Shown here piece after piece: positions 1 through 10,558 of a stretch of DNA of 64,000 nt. The notes beneath the pieces were generated by a model. That model searched no databases and had not been told where the DNA came from. It saw only the letters and a list, made by a program, of their open reading frames with translations. The stretch's first letter is position 1. Each line of letters opens with the position of its first letter. Made by a program: the position numbers and the translations under genes. Source of the DNA: Brasenia schreberi (taxonomy: Eukaryota > Streptophyta > Magnoliopsida > Nymphaeales > Cabombaceae); the NCBI GenBank assembly GCA_036023115.1, contig JAYKKT010000079.1, forward strand, positions 12,825,501-12,889,500. The letters run 5' to 3'.

Positions 1-570
1 GGATTCAGTGTGTTAGCTCGAGCCTTAAGTGGCTTCCCTTAAGTAGGATACCTCAGTTCTTGCTTAGCAATCTGTCACGAGCGAGCCGAGACAAGCACTG
101 GAAGTCTGTTATTGGTTTGTTTATCCATATGAAGTGAGCTGTAGTTTGGCTCGCATAAATTGCAAAGCTGAGCTGAGCTGAGCCAAGCCAAGCCAAGCCA
201 AGCTTTCAGAGTGTACGTTACCATACATAAAGAGTATCATATGATATATAGGAAACCTTCATATATGCCACAAATATGTAGGATAGAAAGTCAATAAAGT
301 TGACATTTACGACCGAGCAATCTTAGATACCCGTAACAGCAATATGCATCACTTTACAGTACTGAAACACAAAACACCAGTTACAGCTATAAAAGAATCA
401 CATACCCAAAAAAGATAAAAATGAGAGAGACCTGTGATTTGTACATTTGAAAATGTAGCTCCAATGAGATGTGAAAAGTACAACACTTAAATATTTAGAG
501 GAAGGCTAGTGAAGTGTTATAGGAAACAATAAAGTATGATTTTTTTCCTGAAGTGTAAATGCTACTTGTA
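1..570. other. Intergenic flank with short pentamer repeats
   Basis: No coding signal is seen. At 166-180 the pentamer AGCTG occurs three times, followed by AGCCA four times (181-200), a short compound tandem repeat. The surrounding text has several degenerate CTCGAG/GAGC words of the kind also seen near 28400-29050, but no boundary of an element could be placed. Confidence 0.5.
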
Positions 571-1183
571 GGGCTGTGCGTCGGTCGGTTCAGTCCAATA
601 ACCAAACCAAAATAACTGAACCCGAATTTTCTTTAAATTTGAAAACCGAACCCGAACTAATTTGTGTAGGTACCCGAACTTAGCTGAACCAAATTATTTC
701 AGTTTGGTTCAGTTCTATTATTCAGTTTACCCGAATTCTCTCTCTATAGGTATGTGTATGTATACATATTTATATGTACATATATATTTATATATAGGCA
801 TATATATGTATATGTATATATATATGTATATATATATATATATTATACATATATATGTATGTATGTATGTGTATATATGTAGATATATACATACATGTAT
901 ATGCATATGTACACACACATATATATATATATATATGCCTCCATATATATATATGCATATACCTATAACCATATATATATATATATACATATTCATATTT
1001 ATATACATATTTATATTTATATATGTATATATATTTGGTTATTTGATTTTCAAACCATGAAAACTAAACCAAACCGATAAACTGATTTTTTTAGAATCCA
1101 AACCAAAACTGAACTGAATTTCACTAAAATCAAACCGAAATAGAAACTTTCGTTCAGTTATACCCGAATAATGCTCACTCATT
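571..1183. mobile_element. Possible hAT-like MITE with TATATG-rich core
   Basis: The segment opens with GGGCTGTGCGTCGGTCGG and continues with many AACCGAACC/GGTTCAG words. The right part (1030-1170) again has AAACCAAACCG and ACCGAAAT words before an imperfect terminal inverted match (ATGCTCACTC against the complement of the start). Non-autonomous plant hAT elements often begin with GGGCTGTGCA followed by a CGGTTCGGTT-rich inner region, and the call rests on that family resemblance. The core (about 750-1035) is TATA/TATG low-complexity sequence. No clear 8-bp target duplication was found, so the ends are tentative. Confidence 0.35.
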
Positions 1184-1191
1184 TAGTGTGA

Positions 1192-1193
<2 letters not shown>

Positions 1194-1285
<92 letters not shown>
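1194..1285. repeat. Compound (TA)n(GA)n microsatellite
   Basis: About 25 TA units (1194-1244) run directly into about 20 GA units (to 1285). Pure dinucleotide sequence, probably length-polymorphic. Confidence 0.95.
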
Positions 1286-1288
<3 letters not shown>

Positions 1289-1557
1289 AGGCAATGCACA
1301 CATCAATCCATGCTTTTAAATCTCAAACATATGATTGGCGCGACTAATAGTTGAAATTCAAATATCAAAGCAAAAAATTATATTGGTACTTTTTGTAGGT
1401 GTCAAATGAACCTCATATAAGTTGCTTTTTGACTTAAAGATTTCAAATATTATCTTCAAGATCAAACTCTTGAGATCTTTGACAATGTTTAAGCGTGGAT
1501 TGATATATGCATGTAGTAATTTCTGTACATGTACATGCATCTATCTATCTAACTATA

Positions 1558-2228
1558 TTATTTGTGATTTTTAAAATACACAAAAATGTTTGGTGAAGGT
1601 TATGGTTGTTGCCATACCGTGGCATTAAAAGCCGTAAAATTGTACTCATTAGTAGCACTAAATAGTGATAGTAACTCATGAGTATTTAGCAACCATGATG
1701 TGGCGTTAAAAAACCACTAATTTGAGTATTAATTTTGTTCATTAGTAGCACATATAGTGACTATAACTTATATATATTTAGCAAATATATTATAGAATTA
1801 AGAGCTACCTTCTTGAGTGGTAATTATACTCATTAGTAGCATATCAGGAGTTACATCTTCACCATGTCTTCATATAGTGGCATTGTAAACAAGATTTATC
1901 CAACTTTTCTCTCACTGTATCAATACTTTTATGTTTAGTTTTTTAAGAGAGTTTATAAGTCCTATTGTATCATTGTAGTATCATCATCTTTGTTTTGTCG
2001 GTTTGTGTAAGACATAATTGTGTTTGTGTAAGACGAATGGAGGAACTTTGTTATATTTTGAAAGTGTTTGCTAGGACCCATTGCATTCGGTTATTTGATA
2101 GTGGCAAATAAACCTAAAGTTAGTGTTTATCATGCCTCGAAAAATAGCGTATTAGGGTGTTAAATTTAATCTCTTAAGTGCCAACCACTGAAGAACCGTG
2201 CCATTAACAAGAGTTATATACTCAAACA
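1558..2228 (+). repeat. Left LTR of the copia element
   Basis: It aligns over its whole length with 8409-9214 and ends in ACA. It holds an internal tandem array of about 93-bp units that begin with TCATTAGTAGCA (two full units and the start of a third). The terminal dinucleotide has decayed: TT here, TG in the right copy. Confidence 0.85.
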
Positions 2229-2640
2229 ATCTTTAGGTTTATTTGTCAAGGTAGCTATTTCCCTTTTTGGAGATGACATCCGATTTTATTAAGTTGGATA
2301 GATTTCATGGTGAAAATTTCTTATGGTGGTAAATAAAGAAAATGCAGTTCTTCGTTACTACTTTGAAGGTCATGTATGTTCTCACTGCATTAAGGCCCGA
2401 GGAGAAGGATAATTAGACTCTTAAAAAGCTCGCTGATGATAAAAGTTAGACAACAACAACAACAATTAAGCCTTTTCCCATACTAGACGGGGTCGGCTAC
2501 ATGGATTCTTTGTTTCCACATATCCCTATTGTGTTTCATGTTAGCAGTTAACTCACAATAATCAAGATCATTCTTTATTGTTTCTTTCCAACATTTTTGT
2601 GGTCGTCCTCTAGCTCTTTTAATACTTTCCAAATTTAGTT

Positions 2641-2844
2641 TTTCATACCTTCTTACAGGTTCTTCTTTTGATCTTTATTTCTATATGTCCAAACCATCTT
2701 AAACGATATTCTTTCATTTTATCTTCTATTGGTGCCACAGTTTTTCATACCTTCTTACAGGTTCTTCTTTTGATCTTTATTTCTATATGTCCAAACCATC
2801 TTAAACGATATTCTCTCATTTTATCTTCTATTGGTGCCACTCCT
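2641..2844. repeat. 102-bp direct tandem duplication in the LINE
   Basis: Two copies of a 102-bp unit (starting TTTCATACCTTCTTACAGG at 2641 and again at 2743) stand head to tail with almost no difference. 102 is a multiple of three, so the reading frame is kept. The other LINE copies here have one unit at the equivalent place. Confidence 0.9.
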
Positions 2845-2882
2845 AATTTGTTTCTAATAACCTCATTATATATACGGTCTTT

Positions 2883-3674
2883 TCATGTATGACCACTCAT
2901 CCATCTCAACATCTTCATTTCTGTCACATACATCTTTTGTACATGTTGATGATTAATTGTCCAACACTCAGAACCATAAAACATGGCAGGCCTAATTGTT
3001 GCTCTATAATATTTACCTTTTAACTTTAATGGTATCTTCTTATCACAAAGAATAGCTGATGCTCCTCTCCATTTTAACCAACCAGCATTAATTCTATGTG
3101 TAACATCTCCATCAATTCTTCCATCACTCTGAAAAATTGATCCTAGGTATTTAAAACTTTCCTTTTGGGAGATACAATGTGTGTCAATTTTAATTTCTAT
3201 GTCCTCTGAGGTAACCAAATGATCAAACTTACATTCCAAATATTCTGTCTTTGTTCTACTAAGTCGGAAGCCTTTGCTTTCTAGCGTTTCTCTCCATAGT
3301 TCTAATTTTCTATTAACTTTTTCCTTAGACTCCTCCACTAATGCAATGTCATCTGCAAATAACATACACCAAGGTACTTCGTCTTGAATATGTTTTGTTA
3401 ACTCATCCACCACCATTATAAATAAGTATGGACTTAAAGTTGATCCTTGATGTAACCCAACATTAACTTCAAAAAAGTCTGTCATTCCTTCATGAGTCCT
3501 CACACATATTTTTGCACCATCATACATGTCTCTTATAAGGTTAATGTATGTCAATGGGATACCTCTTTTTTCCAAAGTTCTCCAAAGAACCTTTCTCGGT
3601 ATCCTATCATAAGTTTTTTGTAGATCAACAAATATCATGTGAATGTCTTTCTTTTTTGCTCTAATGTTCCACAA
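2883..3674 (-). pseudogene. LINE reverse transcriptase fragment (263 aa open)
   Basis: An uninterrupted 263-codon segment of LINE RT. Visible motifs in order are IFVDLQKTYDRIPR (RT palm motif A region), VGLHQGSTLSPYLF (motif B) and FADDIALVEE (catalytic FADD box, motif C). These are followed by the LINE-type thumb/C-terminal region with [12 protein letters not shown] and MKMLRWMSGHT. The N-terminal part of RT and the endonuclease are absent because the copy is 5'-truncated. It is better preserved than the corresponding part of the fuller copy at 14640-15990, which has several stops. Confidence 0.85.
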
Positions 3675-5055
3675 GATGTCTCAAAAGATGAATCGCTTCG
3701 ATAGTAGATCTGCCTGACATGAATCCAAATTGGTTCTCTATTATACTTGATACTTGTCTTAACCTACGTTCGATAATTATTTCTTACAATTTCGTGAGTC
3801 ACATCCTTAATAGTACGCTGGATGCCTTATTTGACACCTACAAAAGACATGCATGTGCAAAGGACTTATGAGACAAACTTAAAGCGAGGTACCTCATCGA
3901 AGATGCTATAAGTAAGAAATTTCTTATTGCCCATTTCAACAATTATAAGATGGTAGATGATAGATCTGTTATAGACAATCGCATAAGTTTAACATATATT
4001 GAATAACTTCAAACATTATAAGATGAGCATAGATAAACTATAATTGTCTTTTTTATTATAAACAAACTTCCTCCTTGAAAAGATTTTAAAAGAGCTTTAA
4101 AATATAAGAAAGAAGATATTCCTCTCGAGCAATCGCTTAATCATCTTAAGCTTAAGAAAGAATATAAAAAACAAGATGATTTTAAAGATCAATTTACTCA
4201 AGAAAAAGTCTATGTCATGGAAGAAGCTAAGTCTATAGAACTCTCAAAGAAAAAAAAAATGAATGTTTCAAAAAATCTCATAGAAACAATGATAGGAACA
4301 CCATGCCTAAGAAAAAAAAAGTTGATGCTACTATTATTGAAAACCCAATCATTATTGATACTTAAAAAAATTGAATAAAGAAAGAGTCCTAATTCACCTA
4401 AGGATAATCTTTTTGTCATCATATTGGAAGTAAATATCATAAAAAATATTAGATCTTGGTGGGTAACTCAGACACTACTCGTCATGTGTTGAAAAACCAA
4501 AGTCTCTTCAAAACTTAGTAGAAGAAGATAAACCAATTTTGGATATGGGCAACGCTTGTATGGTTAAAGTGAAAGGCAAAGTGATGGTTGAACTTAAATT
4601 TATTTTAGGTAATGTTATTATTCTTAAGAATATGATTTTTGTACTAGATGTAAGAAAAACTTTGGTGTCGGTTTCCTTATTAATTATGTGTTTAAAAGTA
4701 TATTTGATGCAGACACATTTATTTTGCCTAAGAGGCATGTTTGTTGAAAAGGATTATCCATGTGAGTCAATAAAAAGGATATTTTTTCTACTTATATTAT
4801 TGTCTTATCTAATTTGTGAACTTTTGTTTGGAGCACTTAAACCTTAAAAGATTGTATGACATTGATAAATTAGATTTATTAGAGGTCAATGTATCCATGT
4901 TCTACTTGCATAAATACCAAAATCACTAGACTCCTATTTGCAAGAATTAAAAAGTTTTAAAATTTGTTCTATTACTTTTATGCTGCCCAACCCTTTGTAT
5001 ATTACTGTCTTGTTATCTTTGGTGAAGGGGTCAAAACTTTTGGTTATTTTTTTAG

Positions 5056-5439
5056 TTGATTCTTTTGTCTCCTGTTGATCCATTCTCTCCTATTCTAAAT
5101 TGTCACGCTAGTGCTCCTTCATACTTCTCAAGGACAGTTCACCATCCACGTAAGAGCATCTTATCTCCATGCCTTCTTGGTCTATCACAGAACACTAATT
5201 CCCCAAATAATTTATGTGTAGAAAAGATAAATACCAAATTTGTAGAATATCAGTCAAATGTTTCACAAACCCATGAAAAAGCCCTCATAATCCCTTCCCT
5301 CCAAACAAATGAAAAAATCACAAAAGGAATCAACGCCACTTTGCTTAACCACAGCTCTCCCCTAACAACCCTAGAAACACGTTGGATTCTAAGCATCATA
5401 AAGCTGCTATTTACTTCACGACTATGGCATCAGACCTAG
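5056..5439 (+). other. Open 127-codon segment of unknown origin within copia
   Basis: This stretch stays open for 127 codons, is less AT-rich than both sides, and sits between the protease remnant and the integrase remnant of a copia element that is otherwise full of stops. It is rich in Ser, Pro and Asn and matches no domain I recognise. The last codons (LWHQT) could be the start of the copia GAG-pre-integrase motif (LWH.RLGH). It may be chance, part of the element, or an inserted foreign fragment. Confidence 0.3.
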
Positions 5440-5479
5440 CATCATGACTTAAGTGGACTCCCAAAGATGCTAAAATTTA

Positions 5480-6260
5480 TCTTCATATTTTTACATTCAC
5501 AAATGTGAAGAGTTATACTTTTCTTACTATTTAATTCATTCAGATGTTTGTGATTTACATAGTTGCCCCAATGAGAGGAAGAATAAGGTATTTTATAATT
5601 TTTATTAATGATTGCACTAGATTTTGCTATGTATATTTACATTTTTAAATGATAAAATTTTGGAAAAACTTAAGATTTTTAAAACTCAAGTAAAAGTTCA
5701 ATATGAAACTTTCATTAAATGTTTTAGAGTTTATAGGTATAATTCTAGCTATTTCGAGTCTACGAGAATCACATATCAAATTATAACTCATTACTCTCTA
5801 TAATAACATGGTATGACAGAAAGAAAAATAGAGTGTTGAAAGAGATGATAAATTCTATGTTATTATATTCTATATATCAAATGGTTGTTGAAGTGAAGCA
5901 TTATTAACTGCTTGTTTTATTTTAAATAGAATTCTAAACAAAAGAAACTATATTATCCCATATGAACTCTGGAATTAAAGAAGTCCTAAACTAAACTCTC
6001 AAAATTTATAGTTGTAGGGTTATTGTGAAAGTTTCGGAACCCAAAAAAAAGAAATTGGGTAAAAGAGGAATTAAAGTATCTTCTTAGATATACTGAATAT
6101 AGTAAGACATATAGATTCAATGTAATTGAATTAAATGATTTATTATAAATACAATAATAAAGCCAAGAAATCCTATTTTTTAAGAAGATAGATTTACTTC
6201 CATTCCTACATATATAAGATATGCTTATAAAAATACTCTAAAAAATATTGAAACTATTAA
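5480..6260 (+). pseudogene. Copia integrase remnant
   Basis: At 5533-5640 the reading IHSDVCDLHSCPNERKNK followed by YFI.FI.DCTRFCYVY matches the start of the copia integrase core (usually HTDICDL...GGNKYFITFIDDCTRFCYVYL). From about 5960 YELWKKRKPNLKI and then a G-I-K-S-x-F segment match the integrase C-terminal region. It is interrupted by stops and frameshifts. Confidence 0.75.
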
Positions 6261-6379
6261 TGACAATATAAAAGTTTAATGTATAAACAAAGTAAAAGGC
6301 AGAACTTTAGGTTGGATTTCCATATGTTTCTAGTTAAAGAGACTTGTGACTCAATTGTACATCATGATATTTTATTATA

Positions 6380-7860
6380 ACGTGAAAAATGATTCAGAGA
6401 CTTATGAAGAGGCTATAAAGTCTCTTGATTTGACATGTTGAAAGGAAGCCATCTAAGATGAGATGGACTCAATAACAAGTAACAAAATTTAGAAATTAGT
6501 TAGACCTCTTTCCCGATTCGAAAGCAATTGGTTGTTATTGGATTTTTAAAAGAAAATTGAACGAACAATTGATAAATTTAAAGCCATGGTTGTTGCTGGG
6601 GGGGTTTCTAAAAAAAAAGGAATTAATTATTATGACATATTTGTATTAGTAGCTATAATAACTACAATTAGAGTCCTTTTAGCATTTGCATCTATATATA
6701 AACTTATGTTTGCTAAATGAATGTTAAAACAATATTTTTAAATAGTAAATTAGAGAATGAGGTATATATATGTACTCAAACAAGAATATAAAGTTTGTAA
6801 ATTAATCAAGTCCTTATATACTTTAAAGCAAGTTCCTAAGCAATGACATAAAAAATGTAATAGTTTCAAAATAATTGAATCAAACAAATGTGCTTTTGGT
6901 AAATTTCATCATGGAAAAGTTTGTCTGATTTGTTATATATGTTGATGACAGACTCATTTTATATTGATTTAAAAGAAATTGAAAATGTGAAAAAGTTTAT
7001 GTTCATCAATTTTGACATGAAAGATATGTGAAAAGTAGATGTAATTTTAGGTATTAAATAATAAGAGAAGAAAATAATATAGGACTTGCACAATCTCATT
7101 ATATTGATTTTTTTTTAAAAATTGATTATTTTGATTGTTATTTTGTTTCTTCTTTATTTATAAATTAGTACCAAACAAAGGATGCCCATAAAACAGTTAG
7201 AGTATGCTAAAATCATTGGATCTTTGATGCATATTATGACATATACTCGACCTGACAGTGCATATATAATGGGTAGATTGAGCAGGTATATAAGCAATCT
7301 GAAGTAAGGATTACTTGCATGGTGTTCATCGAGTATTAAAATACTTAAGAGGAACAATTATTATAACTTGTGTATAGTGAAAGTCTTTTAGTTTTAGAAG
7401 GGCATTCAAATGCTAGTTGAGTTAGCTAATGACAAAATCATACTTCTACAAGTGGTTGGATCTTTACTATTAGCAAGGTGCCATTTCTTGGAGTTCTAAG
7501 AAATTAACATGCACAACTGATTCCACCATGACTTTCGAGTTCATAGCTTTAGCTTCAAAGGGTAAATAAGCACAATGACTAAGAAATCTGCTTTATCAGA
7601 TTTCGATATGACCAAAGCCTATGATACTCAATATCAATGAACTATGATAACTAAATTATATTATCAAAGGCTTATTGTCAAATATATGATAAAAAATCTG
7701 AAAATATTGGCTTAAGACATAGCTATGTTAAACATCTTATAAAGAGTATAGTAATTTCTATTATTTATATAAGGCCAGAACTAAATCTTTTAGATCATTT
7801 GACGGAAGGCCTCATAAAGGATTTGATACAAAAGATATCAATTAGGATGAGCCTAAACTT
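6380..7860 (+). pseudogene. Copia reverse transcriptase and RNase H remnants
   Basis: Readable blocks include ETYEEAIKS...WKEAI.DEMDSI at 6390-6480, INYYDIFVLVAIITTIRVLLAFAS at about 6625-6700 and KSLYTLKQVPKQ at 6805-6850 (all copia RT signatures). An RNase H part around 7430-7560 has SWSSKK.T and STMTFEFIALAS. Near 7800 the text DGRPHKGFDTKDIN resembles the end of copia pol. Multiple stops make it non-functional. Confidence 0.75.
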
Positions 7861-8394
7861 AGTTTATAAGGTCACCAATGATGAAACCTCAACCTACACT
7901 TTAAGTAACATGAAGTCTTGAGTTTAATGAGTTAAAGTATATCATTAGAGTGATTGCAACTACTAAGTAAATAAATATCTCAAGGAAAAGGTACTTGATC
8001 CCATAAACAAAAAAACATGTTAAGTATTTCTCTTAATAGACTTACAAAATATATATACATACATGCTAAAATACCTATATGGGGACACTTTTTATAGAGT
8101 CTACTTATGTGAGTGTGAAGTAGGGTCACCTTCTAGGGTGTTGGATTTTAGAAAGGATACCTGATGCAAGGTCTATAAAAATATGTTAATTGAGACATGA
8201 CATATACCAATATTAGAATCTTATATGTGAAACACGCATATACTTGTTCAATTGGAGTGGATAGTTTAAAGTTTATTTATAAATTTAATTCGAATAAGTG
8301 AAACCCATATTTTGCTATGTAAAGGTTCAAACCATGAGATACCTTTATTGAAACTATAAGATTTTAAGAGTAATGATTTTTAAAATTTATTTTG

Positions 8395-8408
8395 AAAATG
8401 GTGGGGAT
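8395..8408 (+). other. Polypurine tract of the copia element
   Basis: AAAATGGTGGGGAT lies directly before the right LTR start TGTTGGG. It primes plus-strand DNA synthesis in LTR retrotransposons and confirms the plus orientation. Confidence 0.75.
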
Positions 8409-9214
8409 TGTTGGGTGATTTTCAAAATAAACAAAAATGTGTAATGAAGGTCATGGTTACTATAATATCATGGTATTAAAAGTCACTTACTTGAGTTGAT
8501 TTATGCTCATTAGTAGCACAAAATAGTGGTTGTAACTTATGAGCATTTAGCAACCATATTGTGACACTAAAATCCACTTACTAGTAATAATTATACTCAT
8601 TAGTAGCAGATGAAGTAACCGTAACTCATGAGCATTTAGTAGTCATGTTGTGGTATTAAAATGTACTTATTTGAGTGATAATTATACTCATTAGTAGTAC
8701 ATGTAATGGTCATAACACATGTATTTCGTATCCATATTATGAAATTAAGAACCACCTTTTTAAGTGACAATTATTTTCATTAGTAGCATATCATGAGTTA
8801 CATCTACATTGTTTATATATATATATATATACTAGTATTATAAACAAGACTTATGTAAATTTCCTCCCATTGTGCAAGTTCTTGCATACTTGGTTTTTCA
8901 AGAGAGTTTAGAAGTCGTATTGTAGTACTAATTGGATTTGGATAATCGTTATCTTTAATTTACAGGTTTGTATAAGACTCAGTTACATTTGTATAAGACA
9001 AATCATGCAAGATAAATCGAGGGTCTTCATTGTATCCTTAAGGTATTTTTCAAGAATTATTACATTAGGTTATTTGATACTCATGCCAAAAAGTAAACCT
9101 AAAAGTTAGTGTTTATCACACCTATCCTAACCTTCTTTTTCAAAGCGTTAAATTTGATTTTTTGAGTGCGAGCCACTTAAGAACCATGCCATCTACAAGA
9201 GTTCAACACCAACA
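8409..9214 (+). repeat. Right LTR of the copia element
   Basis: It begins TGTTGGGTGATTTTC and ends CCAACA. It is about 135 bp longer than the left LTR, mainly because it carries one extra unit of the 93-bp internal array (three full units plus the start of a fourth), and also a short TATA run at 8814-8830. Confidence 0.85.
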
Positions 9215-9622
9215 TATGTTTTATATGGGGTGTATATCAGTCATGATATTGACCAACATCCAAAGCACTAGATACCAGTGGCTATTATAAAGAACACGAT
9301 GTGCAATCAAACACCTATCCTTCTTGGACTTGGGCTTGGTTCACCTCGTGTCACATTAGCATTTAACTGTAAGAGAGCAACATCATGCTTCATTGATTCT
9401 CATAGACAAACTGAATAGAAGTCCACATATGCAAAAGTTTGAGACTTGGTTTAAGCATTTATTTTTACAACATGCATAACCAAAGAGAACCATATAACCA
9501 GAAGAGTTCAATAGAGTATCACATTTGAAAAAAGAAAAGATTTTAATTTGTTTACCATTGGAATTAGCAAACTTGTAATCTCCTAAACAAATATTCACCA
9601 AAAGCATAAGCGAACTGAGAGC
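9215..9622. other. Spacer between copia LTR and B-box remnant
   Basis: No coding signal of its own. It may contain the 3' untranslated region of the minus-strand B-box gene remnant that ends at about 9623-9710, but no clear poly(A) signal arrangement decides this. Confidence 0.4.
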
Positions 9623-10558
9623 CTACCCCAAAATACACAGAAGACACAAACATGAAGCTACAAATGCATAGCTGCGATTAAGCTTCGAGAAACTGTGTAC
9701 GAGGAATGGGCAGGCAAACTTTAGTCGCATATCATCAAGATCAGGAACAATGAAGAAATTGTCCGGATCGATCTCCAATCTGGGTTTCTTCGAATAGAGT
9801 GTATACTTAGGTGGTCTAGATGCGTTTGGATTGAATGAAGGCGAGGGAAGCTGGGGCACCTGAGCTGCTTCTTGAGTCATATCTCCATCAAAGAGCCCAA
9901 TGTCGGTGACCCAATCAAGCTCCCCAAATCTAATAGCCCCTTTTTGTAATGACAAAGCAACAATTCTATGAAAATATAAGGAGTAGCACTGACAATAAAA
10001 ACTACTTTCAAAAGATATATAATCTTCTCATATATTAAGTTTCCAATTACTTTGAAGGAGATTTAACATGCTTTAGAATTCTGGATTTTTCAGATTCCTT
10101 AAGACCGTCTGAAAAAGTAGAAGGTTGTCAAACATTCCTGGAAATTTGAGATATTTGGAAGGGTCCAAAGAAATTCTGACAACCATGAATTGGAATGATG
10201 GAACCTCCCTTACCTTTCTCCTGGTTTCGAAATCAGACAATTGAAGTTCATTGGCATCCCAACTCTCGGGTGACGAGTATGCCCGTTGCTGTTGATGCAT
10301 CATGGCATCATCTGTGGATCCTCCACTACTGAGTGAAGGTAGCCTTCTTTTGATGGTTGTCTGATTTTGAGTTGCTGATGGCTCTAAACGAACCTGATTG
10401 GAGTCCTTCACACACGGGGAAGACAAGGCTATGTGTATACCAGTGGCCAGAAACCTTTGGTGGGGTCCGGTTAGGCTCCCCTTCTACATATATGGGCTCG
10501 TCGCAGTCACGGCAAAAGAATGCCGTGTCTTCCACACAGAACATGAATGCTGGCTTTT
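9623..10558 (-). pseudogene. BBX24/25-like B-box zinc-finger gene, truncated and frameshifted
   Basis: Two exons of a STO/STH-type (BBX24/25-like) light-signalling transcription regulator. The upstream exon (10558 to 10214) begins after an AG acceptor with KPAFMFCVED and CRDCDEPI, the second B-box. After an extra G in a CCCC run at 10478-10481 (plus strand) the frame shifts and continues HQRFLATGIHIALSSPC, then a Gln/Ser-rich middle ending at ELQLSDFETRRK before a GTAAGG donor. The last exon (about 9939 to 9623) reads GAIRFGELDWVTDIGLFDGD and ends with the family's FIVPDLD. The family normally stops here, but this copy runs on for about 35 codons, as if one base of the stop region was lost. 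The first exon (B-box 1 and the CDIC ligands of B-box 2) is not found upstream. The phase between the two exons is off by one base with the only good splice sites. I judge it a pseudogene; a sequencing or assembly error at the G run is the alternative. Confidence 0.8.

Larger units (their letters stand above)
2449..3804 (-). mobile_element. 5'-truncated RTE-type LINE inside copia gag
   Basis: This is the reverse complement of the last 1.2 kb of the LINE at 12925-16131. It covers the RT C-terminal half and the 3' end, which finishes with a (TTG)n-like tail (read here as CAACAACAACAAC at 2449). The insertion splits the copia gag, so the LINE arrived after the copia element. The 5' end is truncated, as is usual for LINEs. 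No target duplication could be read with certainty. A 102-bp tandem duplication (2641-2844) lies near the 3' end. Confidence 0.85.
2281..4850 (+). pseudogene. Copia gag and protease remnants, split by a LINE
   Basis: Conceptual plus-strand reading from about 2281 gives a copia gag start (KLDRFHGENF, then TTLKVMYVLTALRPEE). The reading stops at the LINE (2449) and resumes at about 3805 with HILNSTLDALFDTYKR and KLKARYLIEDA. Near 4480-4560 the text SDTTRHVLKNQSLFK resembles the copia retropepsin surroundings (usually DTAATRH.C). The following ORF (4539-4847) keeps VKVKGKVMVELKF and LDVRKTLVSVSLL, typical of the segment just after the protease active site. Several stops and frameshifts separate these pieces. 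Confidence 0.75.
1558..9214 (+). mobile_element. Old Ty1/copia LTR retrotransposon
   Basis: Two directly repeated but strongly diverged LTRs (1558-2228 and 8409-9214) bracket plus-strand remnants of gag, protease, integrase, reverse transcriptase and RNase H in that order. Integrase before RT is the Ty1/copia order. All frames carry many stops and frameshifts, so the copy is dead. A minus-strand LINE fragment (2449-3804) lies inside gag. The high LTR divergence, including a different number of internal minisatellite units, points to an old insertion. No convincing 5-bp target duplication was found: CTATA precedes the left LTR and TATGT follows the right one. Confidence 0.88.

Noticed and set aside
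662..1080. Open frames of 61-132 codons on both strands made of Ile/Tyr/Met/His
   Set aside because: They are translations of TATATG/TATA low-complexity sequence. Similar frames occur at 25289-25531, 26368-26724 and 29062-29454.
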